DNA of 64,000 bases from Turbatrix aceti (Eukaryota > Nematoda > Chromadorea > Rhabditida > Panagrolaimidae): contig OZ017767.1 of the NCBI GenBank assembly GCA_963969345.1, forward strand, positions 62,001 through 126,000, written 5' to 3'. This document shows positions 10,412 through 22,354 of this stretch, one piece after another (position 1 is the first letter of the stretch; every line of letters begins with the position of its first letter). The notes under the pieces were generated by a model. That model saw nothing but the letters and a program-made list of their open reading frames with translations. It did not search any database and was not told the origin of the DNA. A program made the position numbers and the translations under genes.

Positions 10412-12564
10412 ATGCAGACTCCACAAAGTGGCCCTCCGGGACCGACACCACCTCACGTTATCGCCGCGGTACCACCTCAGGGTGTTAATCATGCTGGCGT
10501 GGCACCACAGCCGTCTTCTGAGGATGCAAAACTGTCGTTATCAAACTCTAAGGAGCAATCGGGAGAAGGCAAGAAACCTGAAGAATCAGCTCGGGCCGTT
10601 GTTCTTTCGGATCAAAACGGGAATCAAGATGGCGACTCTCCAGATGTGGATACCCATACAATGGAAGGAACTCCTAAGAAGTCGAAATTGGCGTTCTTGT
10701 CTAAATTTTCTCTGGCGAGTTACGCCATCGGCCTTGGTAATGCCTTTATCATACCGTACTGTTTCTTCAACACCGGGAGAGGCAAGTTCCTCACCGTAAT
10801 CACGAGCCATAAAAATTGTTTTTAGGTGCTTTCCTCATTCCCTTGGTTTTTTGCTACATCTTTGTCGGCATTCCAATGCTTCTCATCGAAGCCGTGGTCG
10901 GTCAGTACTCCGCATTGCACCCAAATGTCGTCTTCTCCCGCATCTCGCCTATCCTCAACAGTATCGGTGGCATGTTTTCGATGGTTACGTTCTATCGCTC
11001 TCTCTATTACATGCCCTTCCTGTCGGTTTTGCTCTACACCGCTGGCATGGCGATCGAGGCGGAACACAAGCCATACGAGACTTGCTATACCACAGATTGC
11101 CTGTCTTTTGCACAGGTAGACCAGTGCGCGTCTTACTGGAGGACGGACATGGACGTCTTCAGCCTACTCCAGCTGAACAGGACTTGTCTGCACCCGTACA
11201 TGGTTGTTTTCAATACATCGCATACCATTAGGGTTGGGCCTTTTACGGATTACTACGAGAAGGTTGTTTTTGATCCCCAGAATTCTGAGCTGTCGTATTT
11301 CATGCTCGCCTCACTGCTCGGAGGCTGGCTCATCGTCGCGTGCCTAGTTTCGTTTTCTACCAAGTTCATGATGTACATGTCATCTGTCATCGGCATCATT
11401 GCGGTGCTGATGACTATTGTCTGCTTTATCTACACGGTGATGCAGGACGTGCCAACGGATCTGTACAGGGAAATGTTCTCACCCCAGTGGAGCTATATGA
11501 TGGAGACGAAAACATGGGGTCTGGCAATCACTGTCACCTTGTACTCACTTAGCTTGTGCGATGGTGGCGTCATTCGTCTGACATCGTACAACAGTTTTAA
11601 CAACAATATCATGATCGATGTCATTATTACGATTGTTGTGGATTTGGCGGTCACAATGATGCATATCATAATTTTTGCTCTAAGTTCAGGCTATATCATT
11701 AGTAAGTTAAATTAAATAATTATTTTTGAGCATTTCTTTGCAGGCGAACTGTATCCCAACACACCTGACACAAAGTATTGCGAGCAACTTCTTATCAACT
11801 CCAACGACGGTTATATCCTAGCCGCGTTCCCCGAGTTCGCTTTCCGCGTTTCCTCGCCCATGGTTGCGACAGTAATGACCTGCATCTACGTCGTCAGCAT
11901 TGTCATGACGTCGTTCCAGAGCGTGCTGGCTTCCTTCGAGACCCTCGTCGCTTCCATTATCTACCGCCTCAAGGTGACGTCACTTTGGGCCCGAATGCTC
12001 GTGGGTATCATGCTTTCTGCTATGACGGCTGGCTTCTGCGTTTACCTCATCACGCCCACGGGCATTCCCCTCATCTGGTTGTTCCTCGACAACGCAATGA
12101 TTATCCTGACTGTCGTTGCTTTCATCGAGGTCATTGCTTTAGCCTATTTCTACGGATACGATAATTTTTGCCGAAATATCGAAACCATGATTGGATGGCG
12201 TCCAACCTTTGTTCATTACATGGAAATTGCGACGTGGAAAGGCATTACCCCGCTTTTGCTCGGATCAAACGCCGTCGGCTTTTTCGTCAACTACCTGATT
12301 AACCTCATTTCTGGTAACGATGACGTTGCCATTGCTACCGGAACTACGCAGACGATCATGGTACTCAGCAGCCTAATGTACATAATTTTTATTTTTTTTA
12401 CCTTTTTGACGTCATATTTCAGAATCGTACCCATCTACATTGGAACCCAACTTTTGCGTCTCAAACGTGAAAACCGCAAAACTAGTGTCCTCTTCACGCC
12501 TGCTGCAGATTGGGGGCGTTATCAGGCCGTCATTCAGAATGAAGCTTTTGATGAAAACAATTAG
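10412..12564 (+). CDS. SLC6/SNF family transporter, divergent
   Basis: Exons 10412-10781, 10826-11701 and 11744-12564 (688 residues). An acceptor-like TTTTTTAG ends at 10370, 42 bp upstream of the ATG. The protein is a multi-pass plasma-membrane carrier of the sodium:neurotransmitter symporter family, which moves amino acids or neurotransmitters with Na+. A proline-rich cytoplasmic N-terminus of about 90 residues precedes SYAIGLGNAFIIPY (TM1), GAFLIPLVFCYIFVGIPM (TM2) and a long extracellular loop with paired Cys and N-glycosylation sites (NRT, NTS). The TM1 family motif NVWRFPY is replaced by NAFIIPY, so the conserved Trp and the gating Arg are missing. Substrate and ion coupling may therefore differ from classical members. 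The first intron starts with GC rather than GT: only that splice restores the family motif GRGAFLIP in frame. The next gene starts 290 bp downstream on the same strand. Confidence 0.93.
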
Positions 12565-12856
12565 AGCATGCAGAACATGCCTTGTTTTTTTAAATGAAAT
12601 ACGTGTACATTTGTTCGATTTCGAGTCGAAACCGGGAGTGACAGCGGGGAATGGCTCTCGGCACGAGTAGAAAAGAGTCGAAAACAAAAAAAATGACTGC
12701 ATTACGGTAAGCTAGAAATAAATTGCGCCGCGCTAACGTAAGAAACGTCGTCAGTTTGCGCGCGCAAATTCCATTCCCACAAAAAAAAAATTGAGCGCGC
12801 ACGAACGACGCCGATTTTTTTTTGTCTGGGTTTGGTTTGCCGCCAAAAAATTGAGA

Positions 12857-15131
12857 ATGCCAATCTCTTCTCTAAGCGAAAGACCAACTCTGCGTGCATC
12901 TTTGTCATCACTGTCTTCGTATCGACCGATCACTAATCCAAATCGACCATTGCCTACCCCACAGTACATGCTTCTGTCTGGTTCCGTGATCCGTGATAAC
13001 AATAAGAGCTACGTAGTTCGGACTCACCTCGGAAGTGGTACGTATGGATCGTGTTATTCCGTTGTCGACGCAGAAACATACGAGAAGTTTGCCATCAAGT
13101 ATTCCAAGTATTCAGACACTACGGCTCACGGCAAAAGGGTAAGTTTTGGGAAAATAATGGTTGATTTTTTCTGTACACAAACTGACTTCCAGAACATCAA
13201 AGAAGCCAAAATAGGGACACATCTGCATCACGAAAACGTTGTAAAACTTATTCGAGGATTCCAGTTCGAAGACGGCTACTTCGTCATGATGGAGTACTGC
13301 AAGCGTGGATCACTGCACACTCTCCTCCGTCGAAACTACCTAAAACCCGGCTACGACGATTCAAGGTTTTTCATCAAAGAAGTGAGTTTTAAAAAACATT
13401 GGATCGTTAACAATTGTTCGGCGATCAATTTCAAATAGTCATGATTTTTTTCGTGAGATCTTGTACGCATGCGTTGCGTTACGTTTATTTTGTATTTTTA
13501 TGACTCTATTTTTACTTTTTTTTAGATTGCCAAAGGCTTGGAGTATCTCCACAGTACTTGCTTGATCAAGCCGGTCATCCACTGCGACCTGAAGCCAAGC
13601 AACATCCTGGTAGACAGCTACTATCGCCTCAAAATCGCCGATTTTGGTCTTTCCTACTGTCCTAAATTGGGCGACGTGAAAGAGGTATATCGTCGTGGCA
13701 CTCGCGGCTACATCGCGCCTGAGTTTTATGAGAAAAACATCCCAACGACGGCATCTGACATTTGGTCTCTGGGCTGCTGTGCTTTTCAGATTATCAAGGG
13801 TTTTCTACCCTTCAAAGCTGATACTGTACCTCAAAAACAAGTCATCATGCCCTGGCACGACGCGGCGCCCGTTGTAAAGGAATTGTTTGAAAGATGTTTG
13901 GAATTCGTACCGGCACAAAGGTCAACAGCTACGTCGTTGCTTACTGAGCTGGATTTGCTAACTTCCCTGACGCACACCTACTTGCCATTGTCTTCGATGC
14001 TAAGGAACGGCAGGCACCTTGACGACCCGGAAGTGACAATGCATTATGTAGTTCAGTTGCTTTCTTTGCCTATTACTAGCGAGGTTGATTCTCGTCGTGC
14101 TCTGCCCCAAATTCACTTGGTTTATCAGGAGTACGATTTGAGACAGCGATTGCTGGCCTACAGACTCTCTGATGATTCCTACGGCTTGTTTTTCGGCTGC
14201 ACAACCAAGTGTTTTGCAGTAAACAGAAATGGGTGAGTACTGTTTTTGACTGAAAGAGGTATTTTTTCGTAAAAAAGGTCGTATTTGTAAAAAATCTCAT
14301 TTTTCCAAATTCGATATTTTTGCGACTTTTTTAGATATTTTTTCTATCGAGCGGGGTACAATAGTGTGATGAACGTCTACCATCCTCTGGATGCTCCCTC
14401 GGAACTCGAAAAGCACTACAAACAACTTCGTAAATTTTTCCCGCAGCTCCCAGAAAATGTGATCACAAACGATGCGGTCTGGATTTCGGATCCGACGGAG
14501 ATGGCCAGACGTCATGTGCTGCTCAACTTTTGGATACAAACTACCAGTTCAACGGCTTTTCTCCTAAGCGATATGTCTTTTCACATTCATTTTAACGTGA
14601 GTCATTTGTGATTTTTCTGTTTTGTTAGATCAAGATTTTTTTCAGAAGAATGTTAAACTTTACACATTGTGCGCTAAAAAATGGATTTTAATGTGCACGA
14701 ATTTTAACATCCCTCGCTTGTACAGCTGGTGTGCTACTAGTTATGGAGAATTGGCGTTTAGCGGTGGTTCACTAGAAGGTCACGAAAAAAAACGACGATA
14801 TTTGCGGAGAGGATGCAAGATAGCCCAAATTTGCATCGAAGAATTGCGGTAAGCATTGACAATTTTTTGAAACTTTTGTTTTTATTGACAGCTGGCGTAC
14901 AACAAAAAAGAAGTCAATATTTATCGAAAATCGTAAAAGAATTCATATTTGGCGAAGCCTTGTATTTTAGAATTTTTATGTTTATCTTTTTATATACCGT
15001 GTTGGGTCTAAGGGGTGCAATTTTTTGTTTCTGATCATATTTGTTTTAATTTTTATAGCCATTACACGACCCAGGAGAGCAGGACCGATTCTACTTCCTC
15101 CGATGCAACTATCACTGACTATTATCCTTGA
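12857..15131 (+). CDS. Divergent polo-like kinase with degenerate polo-box region
   Basis: Exons 12857-13138, 13193-13381, 13526-14232, 14335-14596, 14646-14848 and 15059-15131 (571 residues). The kinase domain has a glycine loop (GSGTYG), a catalytic Lys (FAIK), DFG and APE. The catalytic-loop Arg is replaced (HCDLKPSN instead of HRD), which predicts activation that does not depend on activation-loop phosphorylation. Downstream, YRLSDDSYGLFF and WIQTTSSTAFLLSDMSFHIHF line up with the two polo boxes of PLK1. The PLK1 pincer motif HTK aligns with NVK, so the phosphate-binding His is absent, and the polo-box Trp appears to be Tyr. Polo kinases control mitosis and centrosomes; here phosphopeptide targeting is probably lost or altered. 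The start is set at MPISS; an earlier in-frame ATG at 12791 would add 22 residues. The fold assignment is mine from motif order, not from a search. Confidence 0.78.
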
Positions 15132-15846
15132 TTTGGTGTAATTATTTTGATCCATTTATTAAATTTGTTTAATGAACAGTAATTTTTGAGCTATTTTTAA
15201 AACACTTTTTTGTTAATTAGGTTTTTGAACTTTTTACAAACAAATCAAGATTATGGAAATCTGAAGAATAGCGTTCGGGGGCAATGAAATGTCTCTGCAA
15301 ACCCAGGTTTGATGCCCTGAATAGGTGCGTTGACCATGACTCGAAATGTTTGTGGCCTAGTTTATGATATGACGATGACAAAAAAATTCAGCTAGCCTCA
15401 TTTTTAAAAGTTTTATTGTGTGCAAATAAAGAGGTGAAGGAGGCGAGTGTCGTGGAAAATAATCTAGATGAACCGTTTTTATATTTAAAAAAGGACGATA
15501 AACCAATACAATGTGTTTTTAACGTCGTTTTATTAATTTAGGAAAATATTGTACTTCTTTTTTGGTTCTGTTCATGTTATAAAGCATCCGGCAATTGACA
15601 AACTGAACACGCCCATAACCCAATAGAGGGTGTGGAAAATTGATCGTAGTAATGCTTACTTGAATCACGTCTGTAAACAGCATTGATATTGCTCTGTTTT
15701 TCACTGGCAGATTGATAATGGAATGGACCCCTTCCCTTGCATATGCGCTTCAACTCTATCAGTTGGCTTGTGTTTGCGATTTACCTGTCGTTTGTGATAT
15801 TTTTTTAACATATTTAATTCTGTTAATCGTAAAGTTGTCTGTAAAT
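15132..15846. other. Intergenic region between kinase and fucosyltransferase
   Basis: About 715 bp of AT-rich sequence containing the kinase 3' UTR and the fucosyltransferase promoter. Two short minus-strand frames lie here but have no splice support or family resemblance. Nothing else is seen. Confidence 0.5.
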
Positions 15847-17257
15847 ATGGTTTTGTAAGTTCGAATGAATATAATATTATTTCACAATTTTTTGAAATTA
15901 TTTTTAGACTTAGACCTTCGTTTCTAGTCGCTATTGTCGTCATTATGCTATTCTGCGTTGGTTTTTATTTCACGTCTTCGTCATCATTGATGTCCTCAAT
16001 AAGCGATTCTTCTGCCAACGATGATCCTCAAAATTTTATAACACTAAAGTTTGAAGCAACTAGGAATTCAAATGATAAATCATCGGGGAATGTAACTGAT
16101 TTGTCGGCAACGGTAAATTATTCATATACGACGCTAACAGAGCATACTTTATCAACGAGGGTTACTGATTTTTCGGCAAATATAACAACAACAAGCCTTA
16201 TTCCACTCAAGCAAAAAAATGAAACCGCCGAAAAATTTATTACGAGTTCGGGTCTTTGGTGTGGGGGTCTGGGTAATTTGGTCAGTGTCATGCTTTGTTT
16301 AAAATTTAATTTCGAATGTTCAGATGTTCCGCCAAGCTGCATTACTAGGACTTGGCAAAACATTTGATCGCATACCCTATACCAGCGATTACAGTAACTG
16401 TGACACACAGTTGCCTAAACTTATCAAATTTTTTCCAGCTCTGAAAACTAAATTGCGGGTGGTAGTAGGTTGTTTCTGTATTTTTACACAAAAAAATACT
16501 TTTCTTTTAGGGAAACATTGAAAAAGAAGAGCGACGCGAAATTACATTTGGTATGACAGATCAACACTTTGACGATCCTCTGAGCATCCACCAATCTCAC
16601 CAAAAATATTTCCACTTAAGGGGAAACTACCTACAGTCTTACAAATATTTTCGACACGATGCAGAAGATGTATTGAGACTCTTTGAATTCAGTCGGGAAA
16701 CAAAAGAAGTCGCATCACGATACTTTCGCAGGCTTCCGTCTGATAAGAAGAAGCTCTGCATGCATTTCAGAAGAACTGACTTCAGTCATCATGTCTACCT
16801 CCAAAGTCAGCCAGATTTTATCTTTGCCACTCTGGAGTATTTAACCCAGTTCTACAAGAACAACGAAACACATCTCATGCTGTTCACTGAAGACAAAACT
16901 TTTGCCAAGGAAATCCGAAGCAATTTAACAAGTCGATCTCAATCCAACGCCACTTTTCAGAACATCTGGATTGCCGATTTGCCATCCGACGGCGATGAGA
17001 TGTACTTTGCGTCCACTTACTGCGATGCTTTTGTCATGACAGCATCTGGATCGACGTATGCGTGGTGGATTGCGTATTTTCTACCGGACGAACACCCGGT
17101 GTTCTATAACTCTCAGGTTTCCAAAAATAGGGACCAGGCTGCAGATAATTACGATTATGATTATTTTTTGTCCCATTGGATACGATTAAGCCTGATCAAA
17201 CAAGACAACCGACAGATAATCGTCAATGACCAACGATGGAATTTTGAAAAATCATAG
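15847..17257 (+). CDS. Alpha-1,2-fucosyltransferase-like enzyme (GT11)
   Basis: Exons 15847-15854, 15908-16280, 16324-16464 and 16511-17257 (422 residues). The product is a type II Golgi membrane protein: a very short cytoplasmic end, a signal anchor (FLVAIVVIMLFCVGFYF) and a Ser/Thr-rich stem with several N-glycosylation sites. The catalytic domain starts at GGLGNLMFRQAALLGLG, the GDP-fucose-binding start typical of GT11. It contains the family motif HFRRTD and the C-terminal conserved block FASTYCDAFVMTASGSTYAWW. Such enzymes add fucose in alpha-1,2 linkage to glycans; nematodes have large expansions of this family. The donor of intron 3 is one of three closely spaced options (16458, 16461 or 16464), which changes only one or two residues. 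The stop lies 13 bp from the stop of TMEM17 on the other strand. Confidence 0.9.
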
Positions 17258-17270
17258 CACAACTTTCTTT

Positions 17271-18136
17271 TTAGCTGGTTTTCTGTTTGTCAGAAAATGT
17301 TCGAACAAAATTTTGCGGTAAAACTGATACATCAAATTGTCCGTTTAACAATCGACTGAGATTTTCTTGTCCCTGCATGATGGCAACTCCAGCCTGACGT
17401 TGTTTGTCGTCGTTCTCGATGAGGTGCTTGAAACGTTCAACCTGTCGATTTGCGAGTATCCTGATGAGTAAGAAACTAGTCACGCTCTGAAACTTGATTA
17501 CGGTTATTTGTTGTCTAAAACACGGATGCCAAAAATAAATGGTTTGAAAAAATACCTCTATGAGTAAAAAGCATAAATGCAGTCCCAACAAAAATTGCTC
17601 CAAAGGCAAGGGATAAATGTCAAAATTAAATAACAAAAATGCCGCAATCGGAAGCTGCAGGATAGATGTCAAAATCCAAAATCCAGAGAGTTCTGGAATT
17701 TTTTCACCAAGGTTTCCAGCGTAGCCGAGGTAAGGCCTGATGAGTTCGATTGTGATAGAAATGATCAAAATAGCCACGAGAATTACGCGATATGTCGGAT
17801 GAAGGTAATCAAACTGAAAAAAAAAAGATAAATTAATCGGTAGAAAAAAAAACAAGAATCACCTTCATGATGGCACATCCAATAACAGCGATGACAATAA
17901 GGGGGGAAAAGTGAATGTGAAGATGGAGAGTAATTTGTAAAGGCAAACTGCTTTGCATTGCTGCAAAAAATTTTAATTGGCGGAAAAGGCTTTCAACTTA
18001 AAAGTTGCGTCATTTTATAATAAAATAGACGAAATTCGAACTTCAACTTACGTTTGAGTTTTGAGAATGAATTTATCATCCTCGTTTCGATGGGTTCTTG
18101 CTGAGTTGAAGGATTAATATTGGTTGTACTTGACAT
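17271..18136 (-). CDS. TMEM17: Transition-zone membrane protein TMEM17
   Basis: Exons 18136-18052, 17960-17863, 17813-17556 and 17486-17271 (218 residues). An acceptor-like CTTTCAG lies just before the ATG. TMEM17 is a four-pass membrane protein of the ciliary transition zone, in the MKS module that gates entry of membrane proteins to cilia. The most diagnostic block is IELIRPYLGYAGNLGEKIPE with LSGFWILTSILQLPIAAF, close to human TMEM17. The spliced second exon (SSLPLQITLHLHIHFSPL) matches the family's first membrane segment. A polar C-terminus of about 60 residues follows the last segment. In nematodes cilia occur only on sensory neurons, so expression there is expected. The gene converges with the fucosyltransferase and diverges from ubc-17. 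Confidence 0.92.
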
Positions 18137-18525
18137 TTTTGCCAACTGAAAGCATGTAAAAACATGTGTGTTTGCTCTGTGCGTTGTCATGGCGACATCA
18201 TCACATATTTTTCTTGCTTTTCTGATTATTCTGTTTACACTGTACACTGCATTTCTGGATTATTTACAATTCCGTTTTCTTTACGACAAATTATTACACC
18301 ACCAAATTGACAACATACGTCAACGTCTGTAAAAAAATTACAAAGACAAAGAAACGAACAATTGAAGGATCTTGACGCGAAAAAAAATTCTGGGTAGAAA
18401 CTCTGCTTGCATTTTCTCTGCAGTGAGCTCACTTGTGAGCGTTGTTTTGCATATCACCGATCATTATTGCTTTATCTACCACTGTCATTGCATGTTGAGT
18501 ATAAATCGCGTTCATCGTCAACAAC
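18137..18525. promoter_or_regulatory. Shared upstream region of TMEM17 and ubc-17
   Basis: The two start codons point away from each other and are 389 bp apart, so both promoters must lie here or overlap, unless distal exons exist. No X-box (the RFX site of ciliary genes) was identified with confidence by eye. Confidence 0.5.
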
Positions 18526-21009
18526 ATGGGAGGTGTTGTGTCGACAAAGCCGTCGTCGCCGGCAACTGTCAAATTAGTCGGTAAACCAAGCGCATCCACA
18601 GTCGTGCCGTTGGCGACGAAAGCACCTTCGTCAAGAACTGTACAATTCAACGGTGCATCGTGTTCTTCTTCGGACAACCGCATTGTGACACTGCTTTCAA
18701 CCCAGCCATGGAAGATGACCGATATGCTTCGAGTTGTTGGGTGAGATTTACTTTTTAAAACATGTTTTTAGTTTTTTTTAAGACAAACTGCAAATCTGAG
18801 CCTGCAGTTTGTCTTTTCTGAGCGAATGCACTTTTAACTTACAACACCGTTTAGAACACTCGCGGAGGCTAAACCCGAGGCCAAAAAAGAATACTGTGAC
18901 GCGGGCGTGTTGAATGCAATCGTCGAGATGATCAATGGCTACTACCAGTCTGATGACTTACCCAGTCTCTCGGCAAAACGCAAGAAACTCAACAGCAAAA
19001 GTGTTCCAACTTCCGGAGGCGGAGACGGCGGTGTTGGCTACGGTCATGGATCGATCGCTTCGTCCTGGGATGCGGAAAAGGCTTTCACCGATCGTACGTC
19101 TCGGGAAGAGCACACGACATGGCTCGTCTCTGCCCTGACCGCCTACCTCGGGGGTGATACGTGTCGCATCAATCCCGTCAATGTGGACATTCTTGTTCGA
19201 CTCAATAAAAACGCCCCCCATGTTTCTACGGATATTACCAATTTTCTCAAAAACACGTCAACGATTTACTACCTCTGCGAAACTGGTCTCAATAATGACT
19301 CACTTCTTGAAATCGGAAGACAGCTCGACTTTTACCAGGCAATTATGGAGCTTGTCGCGTGCTATTCTCTGATTGACGACCTTTTGCCGACTATTGTGGA
19401 ATCTAGAAAACCTCTTGGACAATCCATTGCCTTGCAACTTGTTCCAAAGTTTGTACAAGTTTGTTCACGCTTGACAGACTCTTGTATCGTCGGTGGTGTG
19501 ACCGATGATTCATTGCTTGCTGATTATGTGAATCGAATCAAAGATTTGGCTGAGGTTTGTTTTTTTTAGAAAAAAAGCGTACTATGTACCGTATTTTTAT
19601 TGGTTCTGGCACGAAAAGTTGAAGTATAGGTGACCCAAATTTCAATATTTAGGCCTGGTCTTGGCACCAAAATTTTTAATTACGGTATGATTTTTATAGG
19701 TTATCTCCATGCGTGCAGGCGAGAGAAAGGTGGAAGTTGCCCCGAATCCTGTCAGAATTGCAGCCGTATCTCTTGAAGCACGTTACGTCGCTGCGCTTCA
19801 AGAATTTCAAGTGTCTACGCACCACCTGATTGACGACAGCACTTCTTTTTTCTGTCAGCATATTACGAGTACACTGCGTTTGGCGAGTCCTGCTTTCTCT
19901 GACAATCGTTTACGAAATCAACGAATCAAAAAGGAAATTGCCCAACTTCAATGCTCGCTTCCACTCTGCCTCAGCAGTAGCATTTTTGTTGCTTTTGATG
20001 AATCTCGGCTTGATGCACTCAAAGTGAGGCTTTTTTTTAGAAAATATGTTGAAAAATATTTTTAGGTTCTCATTACGGGTCCTGAAGACACGCCTTACAG
20101 TAATGGGTTATTTGAATTCGACGTTTACTTTCCCGACCGTTACCCAATGGTGCCTCCGACAGTCAAACTCGTTACAACAGGGGGTGGTTCGTTCCGTTTC
20201 AATCCAAACCTTTACGCCGATGGCAAGGTCTGTCTCTCCATCCTTGGAACGTGGTCTGGCCGTCCCGAAGAAAAGTGGGCACCTCACTCAACGCTGCTGC
20301 AGGTTCTTGTCAGCATTCAGGTTCGTTGTGTTTGAATTTAGCTGTTACAGTAGGGTTTTTTGCTTTGCGTTATTTCTTTCTTGCTTAATTTTATTTACTG
20401 CCCTTCTCACTCAATAGTTAGCACCACATTACATACAATATCATATTGTGAGTCCATGGGACGTCTACCTCTGTTGATGGATGTCGACGCGGACTTTGGA
20501 GTCGAGAAGTCCTGGAGGCATGTTGCGCTACTGCCCCCAGAGTGCGCAGTTCGCGTGGGAGAGGGATAGTTCGTGGCTAGAGCGGAGCTGATATGAGTGT
20601 TGAGAATGATGTCGAGCTTGTCGTGAATGGAATTTGCTCGAGAAAAAAGTTGTTTCTTATGCCTTTTTATTTGTTTCGAATGGCTTTTTAGGCTTTAATT
20701 TTGGTCAAGGAACCTTACTACAACGAGCCGGGCTACGAGGCGCATTCTGAGAACGCTTCTTACCAAGCGCAATCCGTGGCGTACAGCAATCGAGTTGAAG
20801 AAGGCACGTATCGTCTCGCGATCTACGACCAACTTGTCAAGCCTCCGCCATACTTTGCCGAGGTCATCCGCCGCCATTGCTGGTTCAAGCGGGATGCCAT
20901 CATTGCCAGCACCGAAGCATTTCTCCACCGTGCTCCAGGCAGCTCTTCTTCTAGCGTCGCAGCTCTCATCAAAGTTCTTCGCGACATGCCTGATCCCACT
21001 GTTGCCTAA
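18526..21009 (+). CDS. ubc-17: UBC-17/BIRC6-type ubiquitin-conjugating enzyme
   Basis: Exons 18526-18740, 18855-19554, 19700-20023, 20066-20320 and 20692-21009 (603 residues). The C-terminal third is the E2 domain of the BIRC6 (BRUCE/Apollon) type: [31 protein letters not shown], and the catalytic Cys in [13 protein letters not shown]. The extended tail ([10 protein letters not shown], then [14 protein letters not shown]) is characteristic of BIRC6 and its C. elegans relative ubc-17, which lacks the BIR domain and the bulk of the giant vertebrate protein. The upstream 300 residues are helical and correspond to the region preceding the E2 in BIRC6. The role is ubiquitin transfer, in BIRC6 combined with inhibition of cell death and autophagy control. 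The 371-bp fourth intron is mostly filled by an interspersed repeat (20390-20640). Confidence 0.92.
20390..20640 (-). repeat. Interspersed repeat fragment in ubc-17 intron
   Basis: The minus strand of this segment matches 54045-54290 on the plus strand, with clear similarity over about 230 bp from AATTCCATTCACGACAAG to GTGGTGCTAAC and on to a CAGTAAATAAA tail. The other copy ends in an (AAAT)n tract, which suggests the 3' end of a non-LTR retrotransposon or SINE. It accounts for about two thirds of the host intron. Confidence 0.8.
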
Positions 21010-21606
21010 CTTGCTGCCTTCATTTTTGTCATACATGTTCTCCAAAGTGCCTGCGTGCTAAAAACAGCAGCTTTATCTGTTTTTTGAAAAAAATTACGGC
21101 TATTTTTTTCTTTTTTTATCATATCGTAATTTTTTGATCGTACTAGTTTTTGATAATAAATAATTTCGTGATTTTTTTTCTAAATGTCAAAAGAAAAAAG
21201 ACTACCAAATAAGCGGTAATCACACTGACCGATGCATCTGTCCTTTTTTTTGAAAGGTACAAAACTAGTTTTTTCCATTTGTTATTCCATTAGCGGTAAC
21301 TTAGATTCGGGTGATACAGATGGTTTTCTCTGTTGACACCTGTCAGTACTTTGCACAAGCTCGAGCGCAGAGAGCGACGAGCTTTGAAGTGTTTTTGGCA
21401 GAAACTTATGATATCACTAACAACTTCCGCGTTGATTTTTATCACAGATTGTCCTCTTTTTGTTTGTCCAATAAATGTCATACAAAAAATATAAAAACTG
21501 TTTATCCCTTTTTTTGTGCGCATTTTTTGCATCACTTGGATTGTGTGAAAACATGCCTTACCGTAGTCGTCATCCCGAACAACCTGGTCATGTACGATAG
21601 CGACAT
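21010..21606. other. ubc-17 3' flank
   Basis: About 600 bp following the ubc-17 stop. It contains AATAAA-like signals around 21155-21162 and another near 21470, and no supported gene. Confidence 0.5.
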
Positions 21607-21614
21607 GTTCCCTC

Positions 21615-22354
21615 TAGTGTTTGGCTGATACCATTTTTTTGCCATCATGATATGATAGTGATAGTTGCAAACACTATCATGATATGATACTGATATCAGG
21701 ATGATATCAGAATGATATCATGATATCACCAATAATAATGATAGCTTCGATAATTAACCCCAAAAATATTTTTTTTGGAATAAATTTATCATTTTGTCGT
21801 CCAAAAAAGGTAAAGTTTTTGTTTTCTGCGTTTATGCACTGCAAAAAAACACTAAAATTGCGTTGTACATAGGGTTTTCTATTTTGACTTTTTGTACCGC
21901 TCTCCTCGCTCCTTTTTTTTCTAAATTATGTACGCTCGCGCACCGAATTTTTTTTTATGCAGCTGGCTCCACTCCCGCTTTATATTTTTTTCGTTCTTTT
22001 ATCGCTTGCTCTGCCTCCGCTCAGAAGCGGAGCGATTTCAGGAGCGGTCGAAAACCCTGGTGGCACAAAATGTGCAGTGGTCAAAAACGGGCCGCATTTT
22101 CAAATGAGAGTAAAACGGTTTTTAAATATTAAAATATAGAGGATGGCTTTACTCGGATACATAAAAATGAGTATTTTTTACATCAATTGTGAGCAAATGG
22201 CAAAAAAACGGTATTTTAAAGCATATTTTGACGAAAAATCGATATCATGATATCATCCTGATACCAAATCTCATCCTGATTGATACTGATACTGATATCA
22301 TTATCAGTATCAGACTCTGATATCAGGCAAAACCTGATATCAGCCAAACACTAA
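21615..22354. mobile_element. Foldback hAT-like element rich in TGATATCA
   Basis: A 740-bp non-autonomous element flanked by perfect 8-bp duplications GTTCCCTC at 21607-21614 and 22355-22362. The ends are inverted repeats: TAGTGTTTGGCTGATA at the left and its complement (with one extra A at the tip) at the right. Both arms are arrays of GATATCA, TGATAC and related near-palindromic units, so each strand can fold. The middle (about 21780-22230) is AT-rich with a small GC-rich patch and no transposase. The TAGTG tip and 8-bp TSD fit hAT. Confidence 0.87.
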
